From Verrucomicrobiota bacterium (GTDB lineage Bacteria > Verrucomicrobiota > Verrucomicrobiia > Opitutales > UBA2995), in NCBI GenBank assembly GCA_027297085.1, contig JAPUIL010000796.1, positions 1 through 8,518 on the forward strand: a stretch of 8,518 nucleotides of DNA, in the 5' to 3' direction. How positions within the stretch are numbered: position 1 is the first letter of the stretch; each line of letters starts with the position of its first letter. The notes under the pieces are model-generated. The model was not told where the DNA came from and did no database searches. It saw only the letters and a program-made list of their open reading frames with translations. A program made the position numbers and the translations under genes. Below, piece after piece: positions 1 to 6,626 of this stretch.

Positions 1-1
1 A

Positions 2-130
2 ACGGTTCGCTCCGAAGTGAAGGCTTGGGAGCTTCGCAGAAACAACCACAAAGCGATAATAAACTGGAGGTTTACGACCCAAGATGCACGAATAAAACTA
101 AAGCGCCTTTACCCGACAATTGAAACATGA
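2..130 (+). CDS. IS630-family transposase, C-terminal end only (cut by left window edge)
   Basis: An open frame enters from the left edge and ends at the TGA at 128-130, giving 42 residues. It contains INWRFTTQDARIKLKRLYP, which closely resembles the conserved C-terminal tail of IS630-family (Tc1/mariner-related DDE) transposases, usually W-R-F-T-T-x-D-A-R-x-K-L-x-R-L-Y-P. The catalytic DDE residues lie upstream, outside the window, so I cannot tell whether the gene is intact. IS630 elements insert at TA and duplicate it, and usually carry a terminal inverted repeat shortly after the transposase stop. Here only 7 bp separate the stop from the palindromic repeat at 138-303. Either that repeat holds the right end of this insertion sequence, or the element's own end has been lost. 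The family call rests on recalled motif similarity. Confidence 0.72.
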   Translation, partial: TVRSEVKAWELRRNNHKAIINWRFTTQDARIKLKRLYPTIET

Positions 131-137
131 CATCACA

Positions 138-303
138 CTAGGGAGTGTCTGAAAATTCCCTCAGGTCGAGAATGAGCGATCTTTCGACCCAAAATCCAGC
201 GCTGCATACTCGATGAATCTCGATTCACCTCGTTCTGGAACTAAATTTTGATCTCCAAATCTCAACTCATTTTCTTGTTCCGAAATTCCCAGACACTCCC
301 TAG
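138..303. repeat. 166-bp near-palindromic MITE-like element with CTAG at both ends
   Basis: The left end CTAGGGAGTGTCTG (138-151) is the exact reverse complement of the right end CAGACACTCCCTAG (290-303). The perfect inner palindrome TGAATC-TC-GATTCA (214-227) is centred at 220.5, which is also the exact centre of the whole 166 bp. Between these anchors the two halves align imperfectly, with shared blocks such as AATGAG and CAAAAT, so the unit could fold as one long hairpin. There is no open reading frame. Terminal inverted repeats flanked by TA (139-140 and 301-302) or CTAG (138-141 and 300-303) are what a non-autonomous element would leave: TA suggests IS630/Tc1-type mobilisation, CTAG suggests IS5-type. 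The right edge includes the TAG stop codon of the permease gene. The hairpin may also act as a transcription stop for that gene, which is inference. Confidence 0.7.
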
Positions 304-2096
304 AATGGCCAGATCATCGGAACTAGAAAAACACTTACTCCAAAGTAGAGCAGATTGAGCGGGAGACCAAACTTCAGGAAGTCGCTGAATCGGTATCCGC
401 CCACCCCATAAACAAAGGTGTTTGTCTGATATCCGATGGGAGTGGCAAAACTGGCGGAGGAAGCGATGGCGGTCACAACGAGGAAGGATCGCGGATCAAC
501 GCCCATTGTAACTGCAATGCTTATGCCCACTGGCGCCAGCAGGGCCGCGGTAGCATTGTTCGACAGGATTTCTGTCAGAAATGAGCACATCAGGTACATC
601 ACCGCGAGCATAACGTAGGGCTGCCATTCTGGTGAGACGAGGTAGTTGACCCCCGCTACGGCATTGTTTGCAATCAGGCTTGAAGCTCCGGTTTCTTGCA
701 TGGCGAGGCCTAGAGCCAACATACCGTAGATGAGAAAGATGATATTCCAACTGACTGAGTCGAAGGCTTCCTTCGAACTGATGCATTGAGTCACCAGTAA
801 AACAGAAACGCCGACGATTGCGGAGGCCACAATCGGGAAATTGGTGAAGGTAGTGAAGCCCACAATTCCCAGGATGGTGGCAATCACAATAGGAATTTTT
901 TTCCGTCGGCTACGTGAAGGTACATGAGGTTTATCGAGCAGATTAATGTCGTTGGAATTTCGTAGAGAGGCAATGGCCTGGTCGGTGCCCATCATTAAGA
1001 GTGTGTCTCCGAATTCCAGAGGCAGGGTCTCCAGTTTTTCCCTGACATTTTTTCCTCGCCTGTGAAGGGCGAGAATAATCATGCGGAAGCGTTGGCGAAA
1101 GTCGATTTGTCCCACCGTCTTACCAACGATAGATGAATTGGGTCCGATAAATCCTTCAACAATTGAACCTTCGGAAGCGGCAATCTGCTCAAGTCCTTCA
1201 CCAATCTCACCCAGAAAATCGATTCCTTCGAAATTGCGCGCCTGAGCGATGCCGTGCGGTTTGCAGGCCAACACGAGTCGGTCACCTTCCTGAAGCGTTA
1301 TTTCATCGAGCTTGTCGGGGATCGCCACACTGCCGCGGACGATTTCGAGGATTCGCACCCCGGCTGTTTTAAGAATACCAGACTGAATTAGACTCTTTCC
1401 AGCCATGGGAGAATCGTGCCGTATAAAGGCCTCGGTAATAAATTCTCGTCGCTCTTCCGGAGAGAGGATCTGGGTCAAAGTTTCGCGAATGGGAAGCCGT
1501 TTTTTCGAAAACACCATCAAGTAAATCGTACCCAGAACAAGCAGAGGGAGGCCTACTTTGCCCAATTCGAACATGGAAAAGGGCGCCAGATCATAGGATT
1601 CGGCAATACCACTGACGAGGATGTTGGTGCTGGTTCCCATCAAAGTACAAACACCACCGAAAATGGACGCATAGGATAATGGAATCAGAAGTTTCGAGGC
1701 CGGCACATCCATTTGTTTAGCCAGGCTAAGTAGCACAGGCATAAAGATCACTACGACCGGGGTGTTGTTTATGAAAGCCGATATGAAAGCTACCGACAAA
1801 ATCATGACGAAAAGAAACGGTACATAACCGGCGCTGGCCAGCTTCTTGAAATAGCCAGTCATGATCTCGATGGCTCCACACTTCTCTAGCCCGGCGCTCA
1901 CCATGAACATGGCTCCTACGGTTACAGGAGCCGGATTGGACAGCACGGTTAAAGCCGAATTCACCGGTAGGAGACCGAGAGCGAGTATGAGGGCAAAGAC
2001 CGATATGGCGGTTACTTCAACCGGAATTTTTTCCCAGATAAAACTCGCTAGCGCCAGGGCCAGAATGGCGAACACCAATACAATATCCAACGTCAT
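300..2096 (-). CDS. SLC13/DASS-type anion permease with two central RCK_C (TrkA-C) domains
   Basis: This 598-residue inner-membrane protein resembles the divalent-anion:sodium symporter side of the ion transporter superfamily. Hydrophobic segments fill residues 1-200 and 400-598. Between them lie two soluble RCK_C-like domains at about 215-290 and 305-385, each with the pattern of a G-K-S/T-L/V start and a closing E/Q-x-G-D stretch (270-272 and 361-364). The membrane halves carry paired signatures: NNTPVVVIFMP (110-120) and GTSTNILVSG (154-163) in the first, SNNATAALLAP (512-522) and TPIGYQTNTFVYG (552-564) in the second. Relatives with RCK_C inserts include sulfate and other anion transporters, but the substrate cannot be read from sequence. 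The gene lies 81 bp downstream of cyoE on the same strand and may be co-transcribed with it. Its TAG stop sits inside the boundary of the palindromic repeat. No Shine-Dalgarno sequence precedes the ATG. Confidence 0.88.
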   Translation of the reverse strand: MTLDIVLVFAILALALASFIWEKIPVEVTAISVFALILALGLLPVNSALTVLSNPAPVTVGAMFMVSAGLEKCGAIEIMTGYFKKLASAGYVPFLFVMILSVAFISAFINNTPVVVIFMPVLLSLAKQMDVPASKLLIPLSYASIFGGVCTLMGTSTNILVSGIAESYDLAPFSMFELGKVGLPLLVLGTIYLMVFSKKRLPIRETLTQILSPEERREFITEAFIRHDSPMAGKSLIQSGILKTAGVRILEIVRGSVAIPDKLDEITLQEGDRLVLACKPHGIAQARNFEGIDFLGEIGEGLEQIAASEGSIVEGFIGPNSSIVGKTVGQIDFRQRFRMIILALHRRGKNVREKLETLPLEFGDTLLMMGTDQAIASLRNSNDINLLDKPHVPSRSRRKKIPIVIATILGIVGFTTFTNFPIVASAIVGVSVLLVTQCISSKEAFDSVSWNIIFLIYGMLALGLAMQETGASSLIANNAVAGVNYLVSPEWQPYVMLAVMYLMCSFLTEILSNNATAALLAPVGISIAVTMGVDPRSFLVVTAIASSASFATPIGYQTNTFVYGVGGYRFSDFLKFGLPLNLLYFGVSVFLVPMIWPF

Positions 2097-2177
2097 AAGT
2101 GATTGAAGAGAGATCCTATTTTTTAAAGGAAACCTAAGGTTTGCCTCCTCCAGGGTAAAGATCGATTCCAGAAGGAT

Positions 2178-3110
2178 TTAAAACATCCACCGATCCACAA
2201 CCAGGACAGCAAAGAGCAATGGCAGGTGAATAATGGAGGCAATAAACAGATTGCGAGCCGGTTGATCCATGTCGCAGGCTTTAAAAAACTGCCAGGCTCG
2301 CCAAGCGATAAAGGCGCTAAGCAGGGTTGCTCCGGCCGAATAGACAGGTCCGGTCAGGGAAAGCGCTACGGGGGTTAGGGTGATGGCAATTAGTAGAATA
2401 GTATAAAGGATCGCGCTATAACTGATTTTGGTAGCTCCATTGTTGGCTAGCACCAGCATTCTAAATCCCCCACGTTCATAATCTTTCCGGTACATCCAGG
2501 AAATAGCCATAAAGTGCGGCATTTGCCAGGTTAGTAAGATACCAAACAGCACCCAGCCCAGAGTAGACACGGATCCTTCGGCAGCTATCCAGCCCATTAG
2601 TGGCGGGATAGCCCCTGGCAGGGCCCCAATTTCGGTCGACAGAGGTGTGACCCGTTTCAATGGAGTATAAATGACAATGTAGATCAATACGGTTGCCAGG
2701 CCGAGCCAAGCTGTTACCGGGTGAGTCCAAAAAAACAATACCGCAATGCCTGCGATTGAGTAGATCAATCCCAACGCCAAGGCCGTCGTTGGTTGAATGA
2801 CTCCTCGGGGCAGCGGTCGATTGCAGGTTCGCTCCATTTTCTTGTCGGGCCCGCGCTCCATCCATTGGTTCAATACGGCTGCACCGGCGGCTGTCAGGGT
2901 TGTCCCAATGGTCAGGCCAAAAAACACGGGCAAATTTTTAGCCGGATCCGCCGCAAAGTATCCCAACAAAGCCGTGATTATGGACATCAGGCTAAGCCGG
3001 GGTTTGGTCAATTCTATAAAGTCTGACCAACGTGCTTTATTCACTGTAGTTTCTGTAATCAGCGCAGAGGAAGATTCGATGCTAGCCGTATTTGGTTCCC
3101 CGGGACTCAT
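2178..3110 (-). CDS. cyoE/ctaB: Protoheme IX farnesyltransferase (heme O synthase)
   Basis: A UbiA-superfamily membrane prenyltransferase of 310 residues, normal length for the family. It adds a farnesyl group to the 2-vinyl of heme B to make heme O, the substrate of the upstream-encoded CtaA. Visible signatures are TKPRLS (35-40); the first polyprenyl-diphosphate/Mg motif NQWMERGPD (81-89), followed by KMERTCNRPLP (91-101); YTPLKR (148-153); GALPGAIPPLMGW (162-174); and TWQMPHFMAISW (195-206) followed by KDYERGGFRML (209-219). The first acidic residue of the N-x3-D-x3-D motif is Glu (E85) with D89 retained; from memory this Glu occurs in other CyoE lineages, so activity is likely kept. About nine membrane helices are expected. 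The ATG overlaps the ctaA TGA as ATGA, which suggests translational coupling. No Shine-Dalgarno sequence is seen. Confidence 0.95.
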   Translation of the reverse strand: MSPGEPNTASIESSSALITETTVNKARWSDFIELTKPRLSLMSIITALLGYFAADPAKNLPVFFGLTIGTTLTAAGAAVLNQWMERGPDKKMERTCNRPLPRGVIQPTTALALGLIYSIAGIAVLFFWTHPVTAWLGLATVLIYIVIYTPLKRVTPLSTEIGALPGAIPPLMGWIAAEGSVSTLGWVLFGILLTWQMPHFMAISWMYRKDYERGGFRMLVLANNGATKISYSAILYTILLIAITLTPVALSLTGPVYSAGATLLSAFIAWRAWQFFKACDMDQPARNLFIASIIHLPLLFAVLVVDRWMF

Positions 3111-4111
3111 GGTTGGGATTTTCGCGTGGTCACTTCCGAAAAGTCAATGGACTCTGAGTCTACTGGTTGTTGAACGGCAGCTTGCTTCAACATTGGATTG
3201 AATTGGAAGAAAGTAATGAGCCAAGAGGTTGCTAATAAAAAAGCGCCTACCAGCATGTGTACAGTTGTAGGAACCGGACTCCGGAAGGTCCAAATAATCA
3301 TGGCTCCTAGAGAAACCTGAGTGAACAAAAGGAGGATACCAATCCATCCGATACTTTTTATACGTTTGTCCAAAGAACTACTAGTTAGGATCCGGGTTGA
3401 CCAGTAAAGATAAGTAAGAAAAATGACCAAAGCCATGGCACGATGCGCGAAATGTATGCCAATTCGGAAACTCCAGGTCTCAGGGAGTAACCCGCCCTCA
3501 GGTGTGAGTGGAAAGGTAGGAATAGCCAGGCCGGCCCCCGAATGGCGCATGATTGCACCGACAATTAATTGTATGAAAATAAGTCCGCAAACTATCAGGC
3601 CAAGGCGCTTAACTGAATTGGCGGAGCTTTGATTTCGTTCAGGAATCAATAGGTCTCGATACCACCAGGATGACTGACCGGCGGCGATCGATACGAGTAT
3701 GCAGAGAAAGAGTTGGGCTAGACAGCCGTGAATCATAGCAAACTGTAGACTATTAAAAAGCACTCGGAAGCCGCCCAGCAGGCCTTGTAAAACAACTGCA
3801 ACCAGTGCACCAATCGTGAGAACGCGCATCCATTTACGACTGTCCACCATCCAGACCCAGATGGACAGGCCCAGGGTCAGGAGCCCAATGGTTGCTCCGA
3901 GTAAACGGTGACCATGCTCGGCCATCATGGCTTGGTCTTCCAACCATCCTTCCGGGTTGAAAGATCCGTTGGATCGAGGCCAGTCGGGGAAAACCATTCC
4001 TGCGCCGATCGAGGTGGTAAATCCCCCGGCATAGAGCAAGAAGGTAGTGGCGAAGACTACCAACAGGCAGTAAATGGCCAACCTGGGCTTATATTCAGCT
4101 GAGCGTGACAC
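3107..4111 (-). CDS. ctaA: Heme A synthase (COX15/CtaA family), start uncertain
   Basis: This membrane monooxygenase oxidises the C8 methyl of heme O to make heme A for cytochrome c oxidase. Numbered from the GTG at 4111, conserved features are GGFTTSIGAGMVFPDWP (29-45), E65 with H68-R69 in MAEHGHRLLG, H128 in the MIHG segment, GAIMRHSGAGLAIPTFP (185-201), H223 in HFAHRA, and H285 in TTVHMLVGA. H68, H128, H223 and H285 match the four axial heme ligands of Bacillus CtaA, and E65 its essential Glu. The duplicated four-helix halves are clear. The first external loop has no Cys pair, unlike the Bacillus type. The frame stays open to a TTG at 4184-4186 (359 residues), but that would add a 25-residue N-terminus without family support. 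I prefer the GTG, giving MSRSAEYKPRL and 334 residues. Neither start has a clear ribosome binding site. The last 25 or so residues are a hydrophilic tail. Confidence 0.93.
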   Translation of the reverse strand: MSRSAEYKPRLAIYCLLVVFATTFLLYAGGFTTSIGAGMVFPDWPRSNGSFNPEGWLEDQAMMAEHGHRLLGATIGLLTLGLSIWVWMVDSRKWMRVLTIGALVAVVLQGLLGGFRVLFNSLQFAMIHGCLAQLFLCILVSIAAGQSSWWYRDLLIPERNQSSANSVKRLGLIVCGLIFIQLIVGAIMRHSGAGLAIPTFPLTPEGGLLPETWSFRIGIHFAHRAMALVIFLTYLYWSTRILTSSSLDKRIKSIGWIGILLLFTQVSLGAMIIWTFRSPVPTTVHMLVGAFLLATSWLITFFQFNPMLKQAAVQQPVDSESIDFSEVTTRKSQP

Positions 4112-4301
4112 GGTAAATTCTATTTGGCTTGTGGACCCTTGAAAAAAGGTGTGAGCAACAAAGAGGAATTTTGTGGAGGAAATCAACCCTTAGCCTGACA
4201 ATTTCAGGAAAAAGAAAAGGAATCCCAGATTCGAGTCATGTTCGTTGGCGAATCAGCAGTAAATTTCTTGTCTTAGGATATGAATATTTGAGTTTGCCTC
4301 G

Positions 4302-4330
4302 ATTATAGAGAACTTTCTTTCTGGTTTTAC
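4302..4330 (-). promoter_or_regulatory. Possible sigma-70-type promoter for ctaA-cyoE
   Basis: On the minus strand a perfect TATAAT (4307-4302) lies in the gap between the divergent ctaA and SCO-like genes. Seventeen bases upstream is GTAAAA (4330-4325), a poor match to TTGACA. It would give a leader of about 185 nt before the preferred GTG start of ctaA. The -10 match alone could be chance in an AT-rich gap, and promoter consensus in this lineage is not known to me. I found nothing else definite in 4112-4340. Confidence 0.25.
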
Positions 4331-4340
4331 GTCCCAAGAA

Positions 4341-5210
4341 ATGATGAGACTTTCAATTTGTTTTATTCTGACCCTCGCCTGGATTACTCTGGAAGCGGAC
4401 GAAACATGGCAAGTGGTCGGCACGATCGAGAGTGTCAGCGCAGATAAACCCCAGTTACACCTGCTTCATGAAGGTATTGAAGGGTTTGCCGAAGAAGGGG
4501 GACAGTTGGAGGTCAATGTATCTAAGGGAGATCATGCGATAGCCGAAGTAGGGCGGAGAATCCGCGGGACCTTATCTCGCAAAGAAGATGCTCTACTTTT
4601 TCATACGATCTGGCCAGCTGATGAAAAAATCGATCGAACAATGACCGTCATCAATCGGGATTTAACTCGACCCAGATTAGGGCGGCTCAATAAGGGTTTG
4701 CTAAAGATTGGGGACGACTTGCCACGCTTTGCCCTTTACAACCAAAAGGCCAAACTCGTTACCCCGGCTGATTGGGAGAATAAACTGGTAGTTTTAAATT
4801 TCATCTTCACTCGCAGTCGTGTTCCCACCATGTCAGCCGCCGCGACCCAACGGATGTCGGAGCTGCAAGCCAGACTCAAAGAGGAAGGGCACGGAGACTC
4901 TGTGCGCCTGATCTCCTTGAGCCTGGATCCGGAATATGACACACCGGGCGTTTGTTTTTCTTATTTGGAGGAACGAGGTGTGGACCACGATTCGTTTTGG
5001 CTCCTTTCTGGCTCGAAGAAAATCCTCGAATATTTAACCAAAGAGATTGGGGTAGTGTCCACTCCCAGCAAAAAAACGATCCTCAATCACTCGATGGTAA
5101 CACTCATTGTAGATCGCGAGGGGAAAATATTTTATAGGCGGCCAGGTAGTCGATGGAATGTGGATGATCTCTACGGCCGGCTTGAGATTTTGCTTAGCGC
5201 CAGGAAATAA
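4341..5210 (+). CDS. SCO1/SenC-like thioredoxin-fold protein lacking the copper-binding cysteines
   Basis: A 289-residue exported protein: signal-like hydrophobic segment at 3-17, a CusF-like beta domain at about 23-95, and an SCO thioredoxin-fold domain at about 120-288. The SCO domain has FALYNQ (130-135), VVLNFIFTR (150-158), LISLSLDPEYDTPG (190-203), NHSMVTLIVDREGKI (249-263) and a conserved C-terminal helix. SCO proteins deliver copper to the CuA site of cytochrome oxidase using two Cys and one His. Here both Cys positions are Ser: S159-R-V-P-T-M-S165, encoded by AGT and TCA, while the His is kept (H250). The N-terminal domain keeps H43-E-x-I-x-G-F49 but lacks the Met residues that usually follow and bind copper. 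The only Cys in the mature protein is C205. The location opposite ctaA/cyoE supports an oxidase-assembly origin, but copper transfer is unlikely; a structural or regulatory role is inference. An ATG one codon later (4344) is an equally possible start. Confidence 0.85.
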   Translation: MMRLSICFILTLAWITLEADETWQVVGTIESVSADKPQLHLLHEGIEGFAEEGGQLEVNVSKGDHAIAEVGRRIRGTLSRKEDALLFHTIWPADEKIDRTMTVINRDLTRPRLGRLNKGLLKIGDDLPRFALYNQKAKLVTPADWENKLVVLNFIFTRSRVPTMSAAATQRMSELQARLKEEGHGDSVRLISLSLDPEYDTPGVCFSYLEERGVDHDSFWLLSGSKKILEYLTKEIGVVSTPSKKTILNHSMVTLIVDREGKIFYRRPGSRWNVDDLYGRLEILLSARK

Positions 5211-5212
5211 TA

Positions 5213-5560
5213 TTATCCGAACGTTTTGCCGTTCCACCCCCAATGGGTCCGTGGTGGAGAAAAAAACCGCACATAAAGTCGCGCGGGATCGATCTGAAGT
5301 GATGTGTTCATGAATGTGCAAATGTCCTGAGTCAACTCGGATAAAGACTCTTCTGGAAGGCCAAGCGAACTGATTTCAATAGTCGCAGCAGGATCATCTG
5401 TACCCGCAAATGCGACTCCCGAGCCGAAATTTGCTACGACCATGCAGAAAGCCTCCGGCTTATTGAGCCATTGGGCGAGTTTGGCAGACAATTGCTTTCG
5501 GAATGCTACTTGTTCATTGGGGGAATATTCTAGATTGGTTATGAGTGTGATCTGAGGCAT
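5213..5560 (-). CDS. Macrophage migration inhibitory factor (MIF)-family tautomerase
   Basis: At 115 residues it matches the length of animal MIF. Family features are the N-terminal Pro (P2, which becomes Pro1 after Met removal and acts as the catalytic base), K34-P35 aligned with the MIF active-site Lys, FAGTDDPAATIEISSLG (51-67) aligned with the MIF FGGSSEPC... segment, RLYVRFF (94-100) containing the Tyr of the hydrophobic pocket (Y96), and the C-terminal GWNGKTFG (108-115), nearly identical in pattern to the MIF ending. Such proteins form trimers and tautomerise phenylpyruvate or similar keto-enol substrates; the physiological substrate in bacteria is generally unknown. The C-x-x-C oxidoreductase motif of mammalian MIF is absent (P57-A-A-T60), and the pocket Asn is Arg98. 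Its stop lies 2 bp from the stop of the convergent SCO-like gene. A weak promoter-like pair, TTGTAA (5597-5592) and CATAAA (5574-5569) with a 17-bp spacer, lies just upstream. Confidence 0.88.
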   Translation of the reverse strand: MPQITLITNLEYSPNEQVAFRKQLSAKLAQWLNKPEAFCMVVANFGSGVAFAGTDDPAATIEISSLGLPEESLSELTQDICTFMNTSLQIDPARLYVRFFSPPRTHWGWNGKTFG

Positions 5561-5663
5561 GGTATCAATTTATGGGTTTATTGGAGCATAGTTACAAGAT
5601 TTCGGAGGTCACCCGGTAAAGGAAACCTTGAAATCTAATCCATTCAGCTACAGATAAACTGCC

Positions 5664-6197
5664 ATGTCATCCAGCTCTAAGCCAAACATCTACCTCGTCG
5701 GTTTTATGGGAACTGGAAAATCGACGATTGGGCGACAGCTAGCTAAACAGTTGGATTACCAATTTCTGGACAGTGATGATATAATTGCGAGCTCAGTCGG
5801 CATGCCCATTCCGCAACTCTTTGAGGAACAAGGGGAAGCTGCATTTCGAGCACGAGAAAGAGTGTTCATCGAGAGTGGTCACCCGTCGGAAAGTTGCGTT
5901 ATCTCCTGTGGAGGCGGACTTGTATTTCAACCCAGGATGACGGATCTGTTAAACAATCGCGGTCTAGTAATCACCTTATTTGCATCTCCTGAAACCATTT
6001 ACGAACGGACGCGCTCGAATAAGAATCGGCCGCTCCTTGATGTCGAGGATCCCCAGACTGAGATCCGCAAATTGTTGGAAGAGAGGTTGCCCGTTTACCG
6101 CGAAGCAGGAGTCGGGGTGCTGACAGATGGTCGCTCAGTGGCTGATATTGTTGGTCACATCATCCGCATTTATCAGCGGCAACGATCAGTAGAGTAG
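5664..6197 (+). CDS. aroK: Shikimate kinase
   Basis: A cytoplasmic P-loop kinase of 177 residues, typical for the family, phosphorylating shikimate to shikimate 3-phosphate in aromatic amino acid synthesis. Motifs in order: Walker A GFMGTGKST (13-21); FLDSDD (34-39), with D38 matching the Mg/shikimate Asp; FEEQGEAAFRARE (53-65), with R62 as the shikimate-binding Arg; the Walker B-type SCGGGLV (81-87); the lid with NRPLLD (121-126), where R122 is the catalytic lid Arg; and EERLPVYRE (139-147), containing the substrate- and adenine-contacting Arg region. All key residues are present. It stands alone, divergent from the MIF gene across 103 bp and ending 4 bp before the stop of the convergent thioesterase gene. 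No other aro gene is nearby (aroB is a common partner elsewhere). No Shine-Dalgarno sequence precedes the ATG. Confidence 0.95.
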   Translation: MSSSSKPNIYLVGFMGTGKSTIGRQLAKQLDYQFLDSDDIIASSVGMPIPQLFEEQGEAAFRARERVFIESGHPSESCVISCGGGLVFQPRMTDLLNNRGLVITLFASPETIYERTRSNKNRPLLDVEDPQTEIRKLLEERLPVYREAGVGVLTDGRSVADIVGHIIRIYQRQRSVE

Positions 6198-6201
6198 GTC
6201 C

Positions 6202-6609
6202 TTATTCATTCTCCATAGCATCCAGGAATGTCTGAATGACATGTTTAGGAGGGCGAACCGGTTGACCATCTTTACTGATGAACGCATGCTCTGTTGAACC
6301 GGTGCAGAGCAGAGTTTCATTTCTTAATACCTCGTAATTGATATGTATCCGCAGGCCCGGTTTTTCACGCACATAGCACACCACTGTAAGTCTATCATCA
6401 AAGTATGCCGGCTGTTTGTAACTTAAAGAGGCACCGAGGACAGGCAGAAAATAGCCATCTTTTTCTAGCTCTTTGTAGGAGAGAGTGAGTTCATCGAGCA
6501 TTTCTATCCGGGCGAGTTCAAACCAGGATAGATAGTTGGCGTGGTGGGCAAATCCCATAGCGTCCGTTTCCCCATAGCGCACGCGTATGGTGGTTTCAGT
6601 TCGAATCAT
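6202..6609 (-). CDS. Acyl-CoA thioesterase, YbgC/4-hydroxybenzoyl-CoA thioesterase hotdog family
   Basis: A 135-residue single-hotdog protein. The N-terminal signature VRYGETDAMGFAHHANYL (10-27) matches the YbgC-type pattern Y-x-x-T-D-x-x-G-x-x-x-H-x-x-Y, with D16 as the catalytic Asp and H23-A-N-Y26 following, then WFELAR (29-34). These enzymes hydrolyse acyl-CoA or acyl-ACP thioesters in the cytoplasm as homotetramers. It starts 17 bp after the glycosyltransferase stop on the same strand, so the two are probably one transcript. YbgC proper usually neighbours tol-pal genes, which are absent here. The nearby glycosyltransferase and ACP-dehydratase fusion instead suggest a role in releasing or editing an acyl chain made on a carrier protein, similar to thioesterases of aryl-polyene-type loci. 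That link is inference; a general housekeeping thioesterase is equally possible. Confidence 0.9.
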   Translation of the reverse strand: MIRTETTIRVRYGETDAMGFAHHANYLSWFELARIEMLDELTLSYKELEKDGYFLPVLGASLSYKQPAYFDDRLTVVCYVREKPGLRIHINYEVLRNETLLCTGSTEHAFISKDGQPVRPPKHVIQTFLDAMENE

Positions 6610-6626
6610 ATGGGCTTAGGTGAATA

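Noticed and set aside
1861..2106. Met-rich 81-residue plus-strand frame opposite the permease start
   Set aside because: Its composition is what the complement of a hydrophobic membrane-protein coding region gives; there is no independent support.
2130..2142. Inverted repeat AAACC-TAA-GGTTT between cyoE and the permease gene, considered as a terminator
   Set aside because: The stem is only 5 bp with a 3-base loop, is not GC-rich, and no T-tract follows on the minus strand.
2476..2865. 129-residue minus-strand open frame within cyoE
   Set aside because: It is an out-of-frame shadow; the cyoE frame carries all the conserved prenyltransferase motifs.
2797..3201. 134-residue plus-strand open frame spanning the ctaA-cyoE junction
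   Set aside because: It is antisense to two strongly conserved genes and shows no recognisable domain.
5628..5654. TTGAAA / TACAGA pair upstream of aroK, considered as a promoter
   Set aside because: The spacer is only 15 bp and the -10 match is weak, so it is not distinguishable from chance.
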